64,000 bases of DNA from Antitrichia curtipendula (taxonomy: Eukaryota; Streptophyta; Bryopsida; Hypnales; Leucodontaceae), in the NCBI GenBank assembly GCA_951230915.1, contig OX579635.1:49972001-50036000 (forward strand), read 5' to 3'. Below are positions 24,501 to 34,848 of this stretch, piece after piece. Numbering within the stretch: position 1 is the first letter of the stretch; every line of letters starts with the position of its first letter. The position numbers and the translations under genes are program-made. Under the pieces are notes generated by a model. That model ran no database searches and was not told the origin of the DNA. It was given only the letters and a program-made list of their open reading frames with translations.

Positions 24501-26996
24501 AAGTCGCAGACAAGTTGTGCCACTGTCCCGTAGTTGCCATTTAGTCGTTGTTGCTTGAATTCGTGACAAGAAGCGTAATAGGACGATGGACTGAATCACT
24601 TGAACTACCTCTCTATATGTTCTCGTGGACTCTAGAATGCAGAGGCTGGTGAATACGTGACGACTGCAGCCATGGCAATGTGGAAGAGGGACGTGGAGAG
24701 CCGCTTCGATAAGTTCCAGAAGACGGCGTCAAATCAGTCGGCAGCAATCTCGGACCTCCGTGACATGTTTGCAGAATTCATGAACCGCCCCACAAATACA
24801 ACCCGCGGCAGCCCTTCTGCTTCCCCAATTGGAGCAGATAACAGGAAACGTGCTTGGAGCCATCTAGCGGAGGCAGATGAGGTGACGGCCCACGTAGCGG
24901 ACGTGACACTGTCGTCTGATGGAGAGTTGCCATTCGAGGTCTCTAGGCGCCCGCGATCTCCTGAAGCCCCCCGAAAGCCGAAGGCGGCAAAGCGAGGGAA
25001 AGATCCAGCCCCGGCCGCCAGATTAGGCCAGAAGTCCTCAAGTGCCACCGACGACACCGTCATGGAGGTCATGAAGCCAACCTTGCCTTCTGCAATTGAG
25101 TCCAACGTGTACGACCCCCCCGCAATCGTTCCACCTCCTGCTCCACCTTCTTCAATTCATGAAGACGCGTAGGCGGACACTGGCGATGACGATGGACGTG
25201 AAGCTTAACAGGAGTCACCGGCACGCAACGAGAAGTCGAAGGGGGGTTTTGCAGCTAAGGAGCAGGGTGCTCCACCGGAAGAGTTACTGAAGGCATCCGA
25301 CCTCCACGAATCACAGGAGCTGCTGCGGAAAGTTCCAGAACACGAAGAAATTGCAGAAGGAGGAGACACTGCGGAAAAGGGTGGTGAAGTCCAGGAGCAT
25401 CCGGAATCAACTTCGGCAGCTCCGGTGCCATGCGAGACTGTCACTCAGTCGGAGCCAGCAAATCCCGCCCCCCCTCTTGCTTCACCATCTCAGAAGAAAA
25501 CCAAAAAAGCAGCGAAGTCGCCTGTGAAGGTACACATTACGTCTGGGGTCCCTCAAAATAGGTTGACAAAAGGAACGCCAGGAATGAATGAAATCGATGG
25601 GGCGGTGGGGAGTACTAGGAGGAGATCTAAATTAGTAGTGTTCAATCTACAGGGAACCTTGATGGATTGTAGCTTGATTTCTGAAGCGAATCCGAACACC
25701 AAAATAAGGCCATCAATGAAAACAAACCTGAGGAGGCTAGTTTTAAGACCGTGGCTTAAACCATTCTTGGCCCGTTGCTTTGACCACTTTACAGTGGCTT
25801 TTTGGGGCAGCAAGAGCACGGCCTTCATGGAAGACGTAGTTCCTGCAGTGATGGCACATTCCATTTCAGTTCCCTTGTTTGCATGGTCGGGTAAGCTGTG
25901 TGAGTTTTGGGATGGCGGAGACGGAGCGCCTATTTGTTGGGGGAAGAAACTGTCCAAAGTGTATGCAGAGTATCCAGAATTCAGTGAAGAAAACACCGTC
26001 ATTGTAGACAATAAGTTCTGTAGGGTTGCTTGCAACCCCCCAGAAAACGTAATTGCCAGCACTCCGTTTTATGTCACGGAACTTGTGACTCTTGCTGACG
26101 ACAAGGAATACTTGAAGTGTTACTTGTGGCCGCTTCTGGCAACACTTGCCGAATGCCCAAATGTGGCTGCCTTTCATTTGCAGCATCCATCACTAGTGCA
26201 CCAATCTACCGATGACATGAGCTCTAGAGGCCGGCCACTTGGCTCGTATGAGTTCCTTGATATTGTGGAAGGTGAGGGGACCAGCTGCAAACGTTGTTGC
26301 ATGCATTCGACACGGCCCCTCACCTTCACTTCAACAGTATACCTGATTGTTTTTTCTTGCTTGTGCAGGAGAAGCAGGCCCTACGTCCGGAGACAAGGTT
26401 GAAGGCAACAGCGGGTCCGGAAAGGAAACGGGAGGCATGGTCGGCCAAGGTTAGATGTTACCCTAAACCTTTAGCCATGTGTCTTAAGTAGGCTGTTTTG
26501 AACCTTGCTGAATTCCTTTGTCACGGTGAAGTCATATTGAAGTCGCGGGACAGTACAGGATGTGTTGTGAAAGTCATGTTGAAGTCATGAGGGAGTAGCG
26601 CAGAAGTCCATGTGCAGTCAAGTACATCCAAGAGTTGTAGGTCTGTCACGTGACAATGAATCCGCATGCACCAGATTCATGTAATTGTGTACTACCCAGC
26701 CTAAAACATCTGAGGTGGTTTTTGCTGCAGTTTAGCATTGGTGACGAAGTGTTCATTTTCAACCCTCAGGCTACTCGTCAAAAAGTTGCAAAGGGCAAAG
26801 TCAGTGGACTGCCGTTGCAACATAAGTTCCACTTTAAGGACATTCCCGAGCCGTGGGTGAAGATCGACCTGACGGAGATAGTCCAAGGGGGGGTGGCGCT
26901 TATGTTCCCCGTGTCAGAGGCCGACATGAAGAAAGTTGAAGATGCAAAGGGGAGCTCCGTAATCTGGCACAGCAAGTACGTGAAGTTGAGAACCTG
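21540..26996 (+). pseudogene. TnpA-like CACTA gene carrying an FCP1/NLI phosphatase-like domain
   Basis: A multi-exon gene. Probable exons are about 21540-21853 (donor GTAAGT), 22517-22803, 23033-23843, about 24000-24079, about 24643-26271, about 26370-26450 and 26729-26996; the outer limits are approximate. Order: charged N-terminus; plant transposase (Ptta/En/Spm, PF03004-like) segment with YWETPAQQRKSRKMADARK near 23730-23790; Pro/Ala-rich linker; FCP1-homology domain (about 25610-26190); and a C-terminal En/Spm-like domain (FSIGDEVFIFNP, VAKGKVSG, WVKIDL, VIWHSKYVKL). In-frame stops are TGA 23550-23552, TAG 25170-25172 and TAA 25206-25208. The frame must also shift near 23105, where acidic sequence passes to a basic KKKRAATIPKK stretch. 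In CACTA elements this second protein usually binds the subterminal repeats; the FCP1 segment is extra. Confidence 0.75.
25610..26190 (+). other. FCP1/NLI (HAD) domain inside the CACTA gene, catalytic Asp replaced
   Basis: About 190 residues match the plant FCP1-homology family in order: SKLVVFNLQGTLMD (motif I), RPWLKPFLARCFDHF, VAFWGSK (motif II-like), FAWSGKLCEFW, WGKKLSKVY, NTVIVDNKFCRVACNPPENV (motif III/IV-like) and YLKCYLWPLLATLAE. The family normally has Asp-Leu-Asn/Asp-Gly at motif I. Here the nucleophile position is Asn and the next key position Gln, so phosphatase activity is not expected; a binding role is possible. I infer capture of a host gene fragment. Confidence 0.75.
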
Positions 26997-28019
26997 AAGG
27001 CGCCGCAGTACTGAATGCAGCTAAATAAGCGAGATGATGTAGTTCAGTGTAAGGAATAGTCAAAACTGATGTGGACACTTCTCTTAGTGTAGAGCGCCGT
27101 TGGATTGCTCTTTTTTTTATCGAAATGCATAATTTTCATTTTGTCGTCAATGGTGTTCTGGGAAATGCATTGCATAGTAATTGATTGCAGGCGGAAGTGT
27201 CCGTGGTTTGGCGTGGACTATAGTAAGTCCAGATGCGCATTCATATTCCGCACATTTAGAAGGGTCAATATGAAGCCTTCATTATGTTGTTTTATTGCCT
27301 AATAGATTTGTAGTAAGTTAAAAACCGCTAAACAGTTGTTGTAGACTTGTAGTTATTATACCAATGACAATGATGCTACAAGGGCACCACTTCACGGCGA
27401 CTACGCATTGCTCTGAATCCGAACACCAAAATAGGAACTAAAACAATCGTAGGACTGTAGAGTGACTTTGTCGTTTCTGTAGCGCTCCACATTCACATCT
27501 GCACACTATAATGTAACTGTGAAATCACTCCCAAAACAACAATGACACTGTAGTACGCATTTCTAGTGACTTCTTCGCAACTCGACAATGACTATAAACA
27601 CTATCCACAAGTCATTTTACACAACTACGGGACAACTCCACTGGAACTACGGCGTGACTGAAACCCAAAACTGTCAGTCCCAGTCCACGTCAGATTTTGA
27701 AAGGGTCCACCCAAAATAGTAAATGAGTGCCAAATGGCTGGACACATGTCCGTCCACGTTAGATATTTTGGGGGTCCGACGCAACTACAAAATGACTACC
27801 GAATGACTAGACACGTGGATGTGCCCTTTCCACCTCGGACTTCTTCATCCATTGTCCACCCAGAAAGAAAAAGATGGTGATATTAGTTTTTATGTACATT
27901 TCAAGGTTGGTAGATTTTAGCTCAATGAGAATGACAGTTTCACGACTGCACCGGTTACAGTCATTTGGAAGTCAAAAATTCGAGAAATGACTTCTGGAAG
28001 TCATATAACTGTCATTTAT
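26997..28019. other. CACTA right subterminal region
   Basis: No exon after the stop at 26994-26996. From about 27430 it is dense in GTGACTT, AAGTCATTT and GTCATTTTAC-like motifs in both orientations, mirroring the left end. Confidence 0.6.
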
Positions 28020-28052
28020 TGCAGTCATTTATACCCCCAATTTCTTGTAGTG
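28020..28052. repeat. CACTA right terminal inverted repeat
   Basis: Exact inverse of 15109-15141, followed by TTT at 28053-28055. Confidence 0.97.
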
Positions 28053-28055
28053 TTT

Positions 28056-28270
28056 GCAGCATTCATCTTTAGATGCAACTTGTGTCGATGAAGAGGGAAT
28101 AGCTTGTCTATATGGCACTACTCCACAAACTTCTTGCAAATCACCATCGTCCAATCTCCGTTGATTCGATCCCAACCTTGAAATGCCACAGCCCCTGGAT
28201 TAAGAAGGATGCGACGGTTTCTATGTTGGCTATCTCCTTTCTTCTTAATCTTTTTCGTGTTAGCGTCCAT
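28056..28270 (-). pseudogene. GW-WCHI coiled-coil gene, 5' part, left-arm copy
   Basis: It starts at the ATG at 28270 (MDANTKKIKKKGD) and covers the basic N-terminus and the first third of the GW-WCHI domain up to the CACTA insertion. Relative to the right copy at 62513, the Trp of EWCHI has become TAG (28120-28118), a TGG-to-TAG change absent from the right arm, and one Glu codon encodes Gly. The rest of the gene is at 13808-15108. Private damage here, against an uninterrupted domain on the right, shows that decay followed the duplication. Confidence 0.85.
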
Positions 28271-28439
28271 CGTGGATGATTTCAACCTTGGGAACTCCAC
28301 CAAAAAAAGGATAGTTCGGTGACGCAAATTTGGTAGCAATTACAAGCTCCAAAATCCCAGAACACGAGCACGCATTCAGCCGCTCTGAGACGGATGAAAG
28401 ACAGTGCGCAGCGTTGGAATCAAAAGTGACGAGAATGGA

Positions 28440-28905
28440 AGGGGGCGACCTCTTATGTACCCGAAGTCGCGCTAGGCGAGTACGGATCCGAGCGCGTTCG
28501 CAAGAGGGGCGACCGCGGGTTCAGGTCGACCGCGATTCAGGAGGGAAGAAATTCAAGTTTTGAATTTCATGGACTTCAAGGCCTGGGCGACTGCGGGTGA
28601 GACGACTGCGGGTCCGGGAGGGAGGGAAAATTCAAGTTTCAAATTCACAGAATCCAAGTTAGAGGCGACCGCAGGTAGGGCGACCTCGGGTCCAGGAAGG
28701 AGGGAAATTCAAGTTTCAAATTCCCAGAATCCAAGGTAGGGGCGACCACGGGTGGGGCGACCTCTTGTCCAGGAAGGAGGGAAATTCAAGTTTGAAATTC
28801 CCAGAATCCAAGGCAAGGGCGACCGCGGGTGGGGCGACCTCAGGTCCAGGAAGGAGGGAAATTCAAGTTTGAAATTCATGGAATCCAAGGCATGGTGACC
28901 ACGGG
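28440..28905. repeat. GGGCGAC-type minisatellite with 77-bp higher-order units (left arm)
   Basis: GGGCGACCGCGGGT units on the plus strand face the leftward gene at 28270. From about 28540 they are embedded in four to five units of 77 bp containing CCAGGAAGGAGGGAAATTC and AAATTCCCAGAATCCAAGG. A TATA-like TTATGTAC lies at 28453-28460. The right-arm counterpart (61840-62340) has more short units next to the gene. Confidence 0.85.
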
Positions 28906-29480
28906 TAGAGAGATCAAAATCTTTCACTTCCTAAATCTGATTTTGGAAGCTCATGGTACACTTTGAAATGAATTTTGAGGAAAACATGTCAACTACCACA
29001 ATTAAAAATTTAGTAAGGTTCTACAAGACCACTAAGATTTTTCATCACCAAAATGTGGAAGATAGGCCATGTGGGGTCTATTGGATGGAGGTTTAGTAAA
29101 TCCATTCCTCATTTTATTACTTTCTCCTCCACCATTTATTTTAGTCATGTACCATTTACTTCATTTTATTCAAAATTACATATAAAGGAAAGGCCGTTAA
29201 ATTGAAAAAAATTTACAATGAAAAATAAAATATGGATGTCACTTCTATATATTTAGGTGACTTCTTCATAAAGAAGCAAAAGAAGTGGGATTACATAACT
29301 CTAGGCATGGCATATAAAATTAATAAACTTGGTATTAGGGTCTAGGGTCTAGGGTTTAGGGTTTAGGGTTTAGGATCTAGGGTCTAGGGTTTGAGAAGAC
29401 CTTTTACATTGCACCAAATTATAATTCACTATTGACATTGTATTACTTTGCTATTCACTTGTACATGCCTTAGGCCTTTC
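28906..29480. repeat. Repeat A, single copy in the left arm, with telomere-like tract
   Basis: AT-rich, noncoding. It contains a TTTAGGG/TCTAGGG tract at about 29334-29395. The right arm holds two copies of this segment (60184-60735 and 61278-61818) separated by 540 bp absent here. Confidence 0.8.
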
Positions 29481-29520
29481 AATTAGGTGTTAAATGGACA
29501 ATTATCCTTTAGGGATTTAT

Positions 29521-29664
29521 GCTATCATTTTGGAATGCAATTTCAACAAACCGACTTTAGAGATTTATGCTATCATTTTGGAATGCAATTTCAACAAATC
29601 GACTTTAGGGATTTATGCTATCATTTTGGAATGCAATTTCAACAAATCGACTTGTCAAAGGATT
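29521..29664. repeat. Three tandem 48-bp units (left arm)
   Basis: The unit starts GCTATCATTTTGGAATGCAA, with starts at 29521, 29569 and 29617. The right arm has eight units of 51 bp of the same sequence family instead. Confidence 0.9.
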
Positions 29665-29769
29665 TAATTTTGTTGTTACAATTATTTTACAATTGGATTA
29701 TTGTATTTTGATTTCATCTTTGAGCTATTATGATTTATATTTAATCTTGAGTCATTCTTTTGTCTTGGG

Positions 29770-30240
29770 ATCAAAATTGGTCGAATGTTGTGTTCAAGGA
29801 GCGATTTCAGGTCTAGGCGACCGCAAGTAGAGGGCGACCTCTTGTCTTGGGCGACCTCTGGTGGGTGTGGGTTTAGTTCATGTCTCAAAATTGGTCAAAT
29901 GTTGTGTTCAAAGAGCGATTTCAGGTCTAGGCAACCTCTTGTCTTGGGCGACCTTTTAGGGCGACCTCTTGCCTTGGACGACCTCTTGTCTTGGAAGAGC
30001 TCGGGTGGGTGTGGGAGCCATGGAATGAATGGAGGAGACTTCGGGTCTTGGGTGACCTCGGGTGGGGATAGACCCTTTCTTCCTTCCCAAATGGAGGATC
30101 ATTGGAGAACTCGGATCATTGCAGAACTTGGGTAGGGAGAGTCCCTTTCTGCCCAAATGAAGGAATGTAGAAGACTCTGGGTTTGGGGCGCCCGTGGGAT
30201 TGGGGCAACCTCGTCTTGGTTGACCGTGGGTAGGGAACGG
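29770..30240. repeat. GGGCGAC-type minisatellite without an adjacent gene (left arm)
   Basis: Units such as GGGCGACCTCTTGTCTTG with GTGTTCAAGGAGCGATTTC spacers form about two higher-order copies; the right arm has about eight. No start codon with a long frame follows in the expected direction. Confidence 0.8.
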
Positions 30241-30244
30241 AAGT

Positions 30245-31570
30245 TCAATTTGGAAGAGATGATTAGGAACAAGTAAAGAGACTTTCTGAATATGTGACAC
30301 ATGGAAGAAATGCACAATCAAATACAGTAATCTTATGAACAACCTCGTTGAGCCATAGAAAGAATTTTGTAGCAAGGTGGATCATAATTGGTATTTTTTA
30401 GTAAGCCTAAATAAAATTGCATTTTTCCTAATTGGTGTGTAACATACTAAATTTGTGTTTTCAACAATAAAATTGCCTTTTCTATAAAAAATTTATTTTA
30501 TACTCATGGATTTATATTTATAATTCAATAAAGTCATTGTTGTTGAAATATTTTAATTTGGTTGTGGACATATGTAGGAATCATTTGATTTATATCTTCC
30601 CCTCAATGAGTACTTCTTGCTGTTCTTGGAAAGTTTTACAATTTTTCATGCAAAGATTTCTATATTGGGGGGGTAGGGGCGATGTCAAAGTTTGTAAAAT
30701 AGGTATTTCTTTATCATGCTAAGATTGTTATACTTGGCCCTCATAAGGTAAATAATTTTATAAATTTCAACAAGACAATACAATTATGGATTTATGTTGG
30801 CAAAATCTAGTTAATCAACATAGAGATATGTATTTCACAAAGTTTAGTCATATGGCACCTCACATTGCACCCTTTGTATGTCATATAATTGTTACTGTAG
30901 GGAGTCATTTTTTAATATGGAAGATGTGCGTATGCATATTCCGTACATATGTTTGAAATCGAATTAAAATATTGCAACGACAATATTTTTTGATACAATT
31001 TTATGTAAGTCCATGGGATTTGAATTTAATCCGGAGGATCGAAGGCCATTTTTTCCTCAAGAAGCATGAAGAATGCCATTTTTTAGCCATGAATTGTAAA
31101 CTTTAGAAATTTCTGGCATTTTTGGCTGTAGACTATTGTAATAGACTAGTATAATAATGTGTAGAAGAAGTTTCAAAACCCTTTACCACGTAGATTGGAA
31201 GATATTTGAATCTGAAGTGAAGAAATCATTTGTTTGGGGATCTTCATTAACTACATTTGTTTGAATCTTCTTAATTTAGTATTTTGCCACCACCAATTTT
31301 TGTTTCTAAATTTTTTATAATGAAGTCGTGGATTGAGAATTTAGGAACTAAAATTCAACTTAAAAACATTTGGTTTTCACTTTTCGAAAGTAATTGTTAC
31401 ATACAAGTAGGGTCAAGATGGAAGGCAAAACTAAAATTTGAAGAGTTCTAAGATGGAAATGGAAAACAATAATCGCAAGATTGTTCTAGCAAGATTCATG
31501 AACTATGTCTATGTATTTTTTAGTAAAAATTGTGATCTTTGCATTCAAACATGAATTTAATTAGTTTCTT
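30245..31570. other. AT-rich intergenic stretch (left arm)
   Basis: No gene. Near 31470 and 31150 it carries fragments of the dispersed AT-rich repeat (GATTGTTCTAGCAAGA, CTAGTATAATAATGTGTAGAAG). Confidence 0.5.
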
Positions 31571-31649
31571 TTTCAAGAATGGTGGAAGTTCACCAAAATA
31601 GAAAGATTGTCCATAACTTCTTGAGTACTAATTCAAAACAACGAGACGG

Positions 31650-31800
31650 GGAGAAAACCCGCGGTCGCCCAAGACCCGCGGTCGGCCAAGTTCCGCGGTC
31701 CCCTGCACCCACGGTCGCCCAAGTTCCGCGGTCGGCGAAGACCTGCGGTCGTCCAAAGTTCCGCGGTCGCCTTGGTTCCGCGGTCGCCCTTTCCTGGAAA
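31650..31800. repeat. GGGCGAC-type minisatellite upstream of the kinase gene (left arm)
   Basis: About nine units read CCGCGGTCGCCC(A/T) on the coding strand (plus). Units differ in number and order from the right-arm copy (56820-57045), although the adjacent kinase coding sequence encodes an identical protein. Confidence 0.85.
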
Positions 31801-31825
31801 CTCCAATCGTCCCAGGACAACTGCG

Positions 31826-31915
31826 AGTACTTAAGAAGTCGCCCCAACCCGCATTCTCCACTTCCGGCCTTGCGCACTGCCTTTCATCCGCCTCGAAGTG
31901 GCTGAATGCGTGCTC
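31826..31915 (+). promoter_or_regulatory. TATA-like box and conserved leader of the kinase gene
   Basis: TACTTAAGAAG is followed by GTCGCCCC, CATTCTCCACT, TTGCGCACTGCCTTTCATCC, GTGGCTGAATGCGTGCTCGTG. The same ordered blocks lie 5' of the coiled-coil genes at 34849 and 62513 and, more weakly, of the RING-H2 gene at 46595. The encoded proteins are unrelated, so the conservation points to a shared promoter and 5' UTR. Confidence 0.7.
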
Positions 31916-32012
31916 GTGGGCCAAGGGGGGTAAGTTGGTACGGGGGGGGGAGTTTTTGCTTCTCTCAACTACGAACTTGAAGAAAGCAACGTGAGTATTT
32001 TTTCCGACCACA

Positions 32013-33596
32013 ATGGCTAATCCACAGAAAGGCAGCAACTCAATACGGAAATCCATTTTTGATTTAGATGATGCGGCATTGTTTGCTCTGCAGATACCTG
32101 TTAGTGAGGCAACAGGGAGTGAAGGGCAAACGAAGAGGAAGAAGAAAATCATAACGGCACATGACAAGGATTCAACCTATCCTCCTTCCAATTATGCAAA
32201 CTATGCATTTGAGGGTTGCCTGTCCTGGTATGCGGGAAAAACTACACAGTTCTTGGAGGCCAATTACCTAAGGGACCCATCCCATGGCATCTTCAAATTG
32301 ACTGCTGATTTGGAGGCAAGAATTTTAAGCAAGTGCAGAGCATCGCAAGATTTTGGAGACGTGGAGGAGACGTACTTTTCCCAATACGAATTGTGGATTG
32401 AGAACACTGTAAAGACATGCATATTCAACACCAAGGAAATAATGCTACAGATGCGACCGGAAGTGCCGAGATTTGCAGGAGATGATGAAGCCAAGGAATT
32501 CCGTGAAAAGATGGCGTGGTGGCATGAAGTTGTGAAGAAACTTTCGAAGAATCATGTGAGGGGTATGAAGTGGAAAACGGACGCATTGAAAGCGGGTTTT
32601 GCACGAGAGGCTGGCTCCACTGTCACATGGATCTCTCCTCAGGCAAAAGTAATTGCCCACACTGGATTTGACCGTCAAGGTGGGTATGGAATGGTGCGCA
32701 AAGTGCGCATTGAAGGGATGCAAACAATCCCGCCATATGTTGCTTTTGCTGGGAAAGTGCCAAAGTCAAAGAACATGCGTGAAGCGAGGGAGCAACGATC
32801 CGTAGAGGCCTTGGCATGCCCCGTAAACCATCCTGGCATTATTAAGTTTTTTGGTATTCACGCCAAAACTATGGAAGCGTACACACTCTGGTGGAATGGC
32901 GGTACATGGCTTGAAATGCAAAGATTGGATGAGAAGGTGTCAGAAAGCGTTGACTGGCATGAAATGAAGCGGGTGTGGAAACTTACAGAGGACAATCAAA
33001 AACATCTTAGCTTGTTCCGAAGGCACAAGGTGAAGTTGGCATGGGCTTTAGTGTATGTGACACATCTCATGCACGAGTCTTTGGTGCTACACAATGACCT
33101 AAACCCTCAAAACATACTGCTGCATTTCCCCGATTATTCGGATGAAGTAATCAACATTGTGATTTGTGATTTCGGAATTTCAAGTCGTTTTGATGAAGGA
33201 GCTCCTTCACATTATGGATATGATTCTGAGGAGAAGAAGCAGCAATCCTTACGAAGCCGTTGGTGGGTGGCTCCGGAGTTGTTTTATATGTTTGGTCCAC
33301 GAAATTCTAGTATGAGCCTAGATATTATGCAATCACAATATAAATATACAGTGCAATCAGACTCGTATTCTATTGGAAAGTTGACCGAATGGATGAATCT
33401 TCTTAATATGGTCGAATACGATACGGACTTATTCAAGAGGCGCGAGGGATCCATGTACTTTGCCATCAAGTTGGGTGAACTCACTAACCCTGATCCAAAG
33501 AAGAGACCAACATGTACTGAGGTTACAAAGTTGCTCATGGATAAACCGTGGTACATGAAGCCCCCGGAAGTAGTTTTCCGTGACTCAATTTTGTAG
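32013..33596 (+). CDS. Protein-kinase-like gene with novel N-terminal region (left arm)
   Basis: Intact, intronless 527-codon frame. Residues 1-210 form an unrecognised region with a basic KRKKK stretch at 41-45. The kinase domain covers about 215-515: glycine loop RQGGYGMV (221-228), beta-3 Lys248 in VAFAGK, catalytic loop HNDLNPQNILL (360-370) with Asp362 and Asn367, DFG at 386-388, APE at 420-422, alpha-F Asp450 and KKRPT near 496-500. All residues for phosphotransfer are present; the HRD Arg is Asn. It probably phosphorylates Ser/Thr (inferred); substrate and location are unknown. It is the only long gene here without an internal stop. A minisatellite, TATA-like box and conserved leader precede it. 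A truncated paralogue of the N-terminal region lies at 45145. Confidence 0.9.
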   Translation: MANPQKGSNSIRKSIFDLDDAALFALQIPVSEATGSEGQTKRKKKIITAHDKDSTYPPSNYANYAFEGCLSWYAGKTTQFLEANYLRDPSHGIFKLTADLEARILSKCRASQDFGDVEETYFSQYELWIENTVKTCIFNTKEIMLQMRPEVPRFAGDDEAKEFREKMAWWHEVVKKLSKNHVRGMKWKTDALKAGFAREAGSTVTWISPQAKVIAHTGFDRQGGYGMVRKVRIEGMQTIPPYVAFAGKVPKSKNMREAREQRSVEALACPVNHPGIIKFFGIHAKTMEAYTLWWNGGTWLEMQRLDEKVSESVDWHEMKRVWKLTEDNQKHLSLFRRHKVKLAWALVYVTHLMHESLVLHNDLNPQNILLHFPDYSDEVINIVICDFGISSRFDEGAPSHYGYDSEEKKQQSLRSRWWVAPELFYMFGPRNSSMSLDIMQSQYKYTVQSDSYSIGKLTEWMNLLNMVEYDTDLFKRREGSMYFAIKLGELTNPDPKKRPTCTEVTKLLMDKPWYMKPPEVVFRDSIL

Positions 33597-34560
33597 TAGG
33601 ACTATAGGAATTGATGTTATCAAGTCGGCTGCAAATTGTTGGCCACATTGTGCGCCTTTCATTTTGTAATAGCAATGTCAATATACAAAAAAAATTTATA
33701 CCATGCGTAATGTCTTCCAAAAAAACAAGTATGTTGAATGTAGACCACCCCGTTCCGTTACTTCCATATATTGAATGTTGAATTTGGATTTTGGTGTTCA
33801 AACTTCATAGAATTGTTGGTTCAGATGTACTTGGCCACGTTTGCTTCCAAACTATTGTGCCATAGAGTTTAGGAAATAGAAACTAAATTTGAGGCTCAAA
33901 AGATTTTCATCCAAAAGATGCCTTCTCGTAATGTCTTTTATAAATAATCGGACTTTACCCTATGATCCCTAAAGTTTCGGAAGTCCCCTTGGGGGACTCT
34001 TGAAAGTTTGGGCAAGCTTCTATGAGCTCAATTTTTGGTGAAACTTTTTGAAATTGTCTCATAAGATAGAGCAACTTATTATCTCTATGGAAATATAATT
34101 TTTACTTCAATCGGTGCCCGGAAGCAAAAGTTATGCTATAATAACCTTAAATCGGGCAAGACCGAGTAGCCCACAAAAATCTACAAAAAGTTGAAATCAT
34201 TTTTTTTTTTTTCTTACACATTATATGTTTGTCTAAATGGGAATCTTTGATTCATTCCATTTAGATTACTGATGTGAAAGTTGTGTAGCTTTTTTTTATT
34301 TCCAGGCAATGAAAGCATTTTCTTAAAAAAAAAAATTTCTTTGACCTTGAATGCTAATAACCTTCAAATCTTCAATCCATAAGGTCAAAAATCACAAACT
34401 TTTTACCACATGATGTGAAATAAGTGTAGTAGAAGATCCTACGTTTGGATTCTAAAAAGATATATTTTTCCTACTTCCTTAAGTGAATGCAATAGAAATG
34501 GCAGTTTCGAGCAAATTTTGATGGAAAAAAGTTGTTGAGACTTTAAGGTTAAACAAGGGG
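33597..34560. other. AT-rich intergenic stretch with dispersed repeat (left arm)
   Basis: No gene. 33980-34540 matches 12170-12960 and 37740-38900 in ordered blocks: CCCCTTGGGGGAC, CGGTGCCCGGAAGCAAAAGTT, GATCCTACG, GCAATAGAAATGGCAGTTT, ACTTTAAGGTTAA. Confidence 0.6.
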
Positions 34561-34562
34561 CC

Positions 34563-34680
34563 ATTGCGGTCGCCCTGGACACGAGGTCGCCTGGACACGC
34601 GGTCGCCTGGTACCCGCAGTCGCCCTCCCCTGACTTCGGACCCGCAGTCGCCCTCCGTACGCACCCCAGGCGACATCGGG
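34563..34680. repeat. GGGCGAC-type minisatellite before the coiled-coil gene (left arm)
   Basis: Six to seven units reading GCGGTCGCC(CT)GGACAC or CCCGCAGTCGCCCTCC on the coding strand. Confidence 0.85.
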
Positions 34681-34775
34681 TATATAGGAGGTCGCCCATC
34701 ACCCGCGTTCTCCACTCCTGGCTTTGCGCATTGTCTCTTATCCGCCTTGTAGTGGCTGAGTGCTTGCTCGTGAGC
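34681..34775 (+). promoter_or_regulatory. TATA box and conserved leader of the coiled-coil gene
   Basis: TATATAGGAGGTCGCCC, CGTTCTCCACTCCTGGC, TTGCGCATTGTCTCTTATCC and GTGGCTGAGTGCTTGCTCGTG match block for block the leader of the kinase gene and that of the gene at 62513. Confidence 0.75.
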
Positions 34776-34848
34776 TAGGGGTCAGAGTTTTGGAGGGCGT
34801 ATTTTGATCATTTTGGCATCAGGGGAAGGAATATTCCTGTGTATTGCG

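Larger units (their letters stand above)
15109..28052. mobile_element. Complete 12.9-kb CACTA (En/Spm-type) transposon
   Basis: Both ends carry a perfect 33-bp terminal inverted repeat beginning CACTACAAGAAATTGGGGGT. The element is flanked by TTT target duplications and its empty site is visible in the right arm. Inside are a leftward TNP2 transposase gene (15904-19940) and a rightward multi-exon TnpA-like gene (about 21540-26996). Both ends contain many short GTGACTT / AAGTCAT-type motifs, typical of subterminal binding regions. The interior is richer in GC than the host DNA. Perfect termini indicate recent insertion, yet both genes carry several in-frame stops, so this copy probably moved with help from an intact relative. 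Confidence 0.97.
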
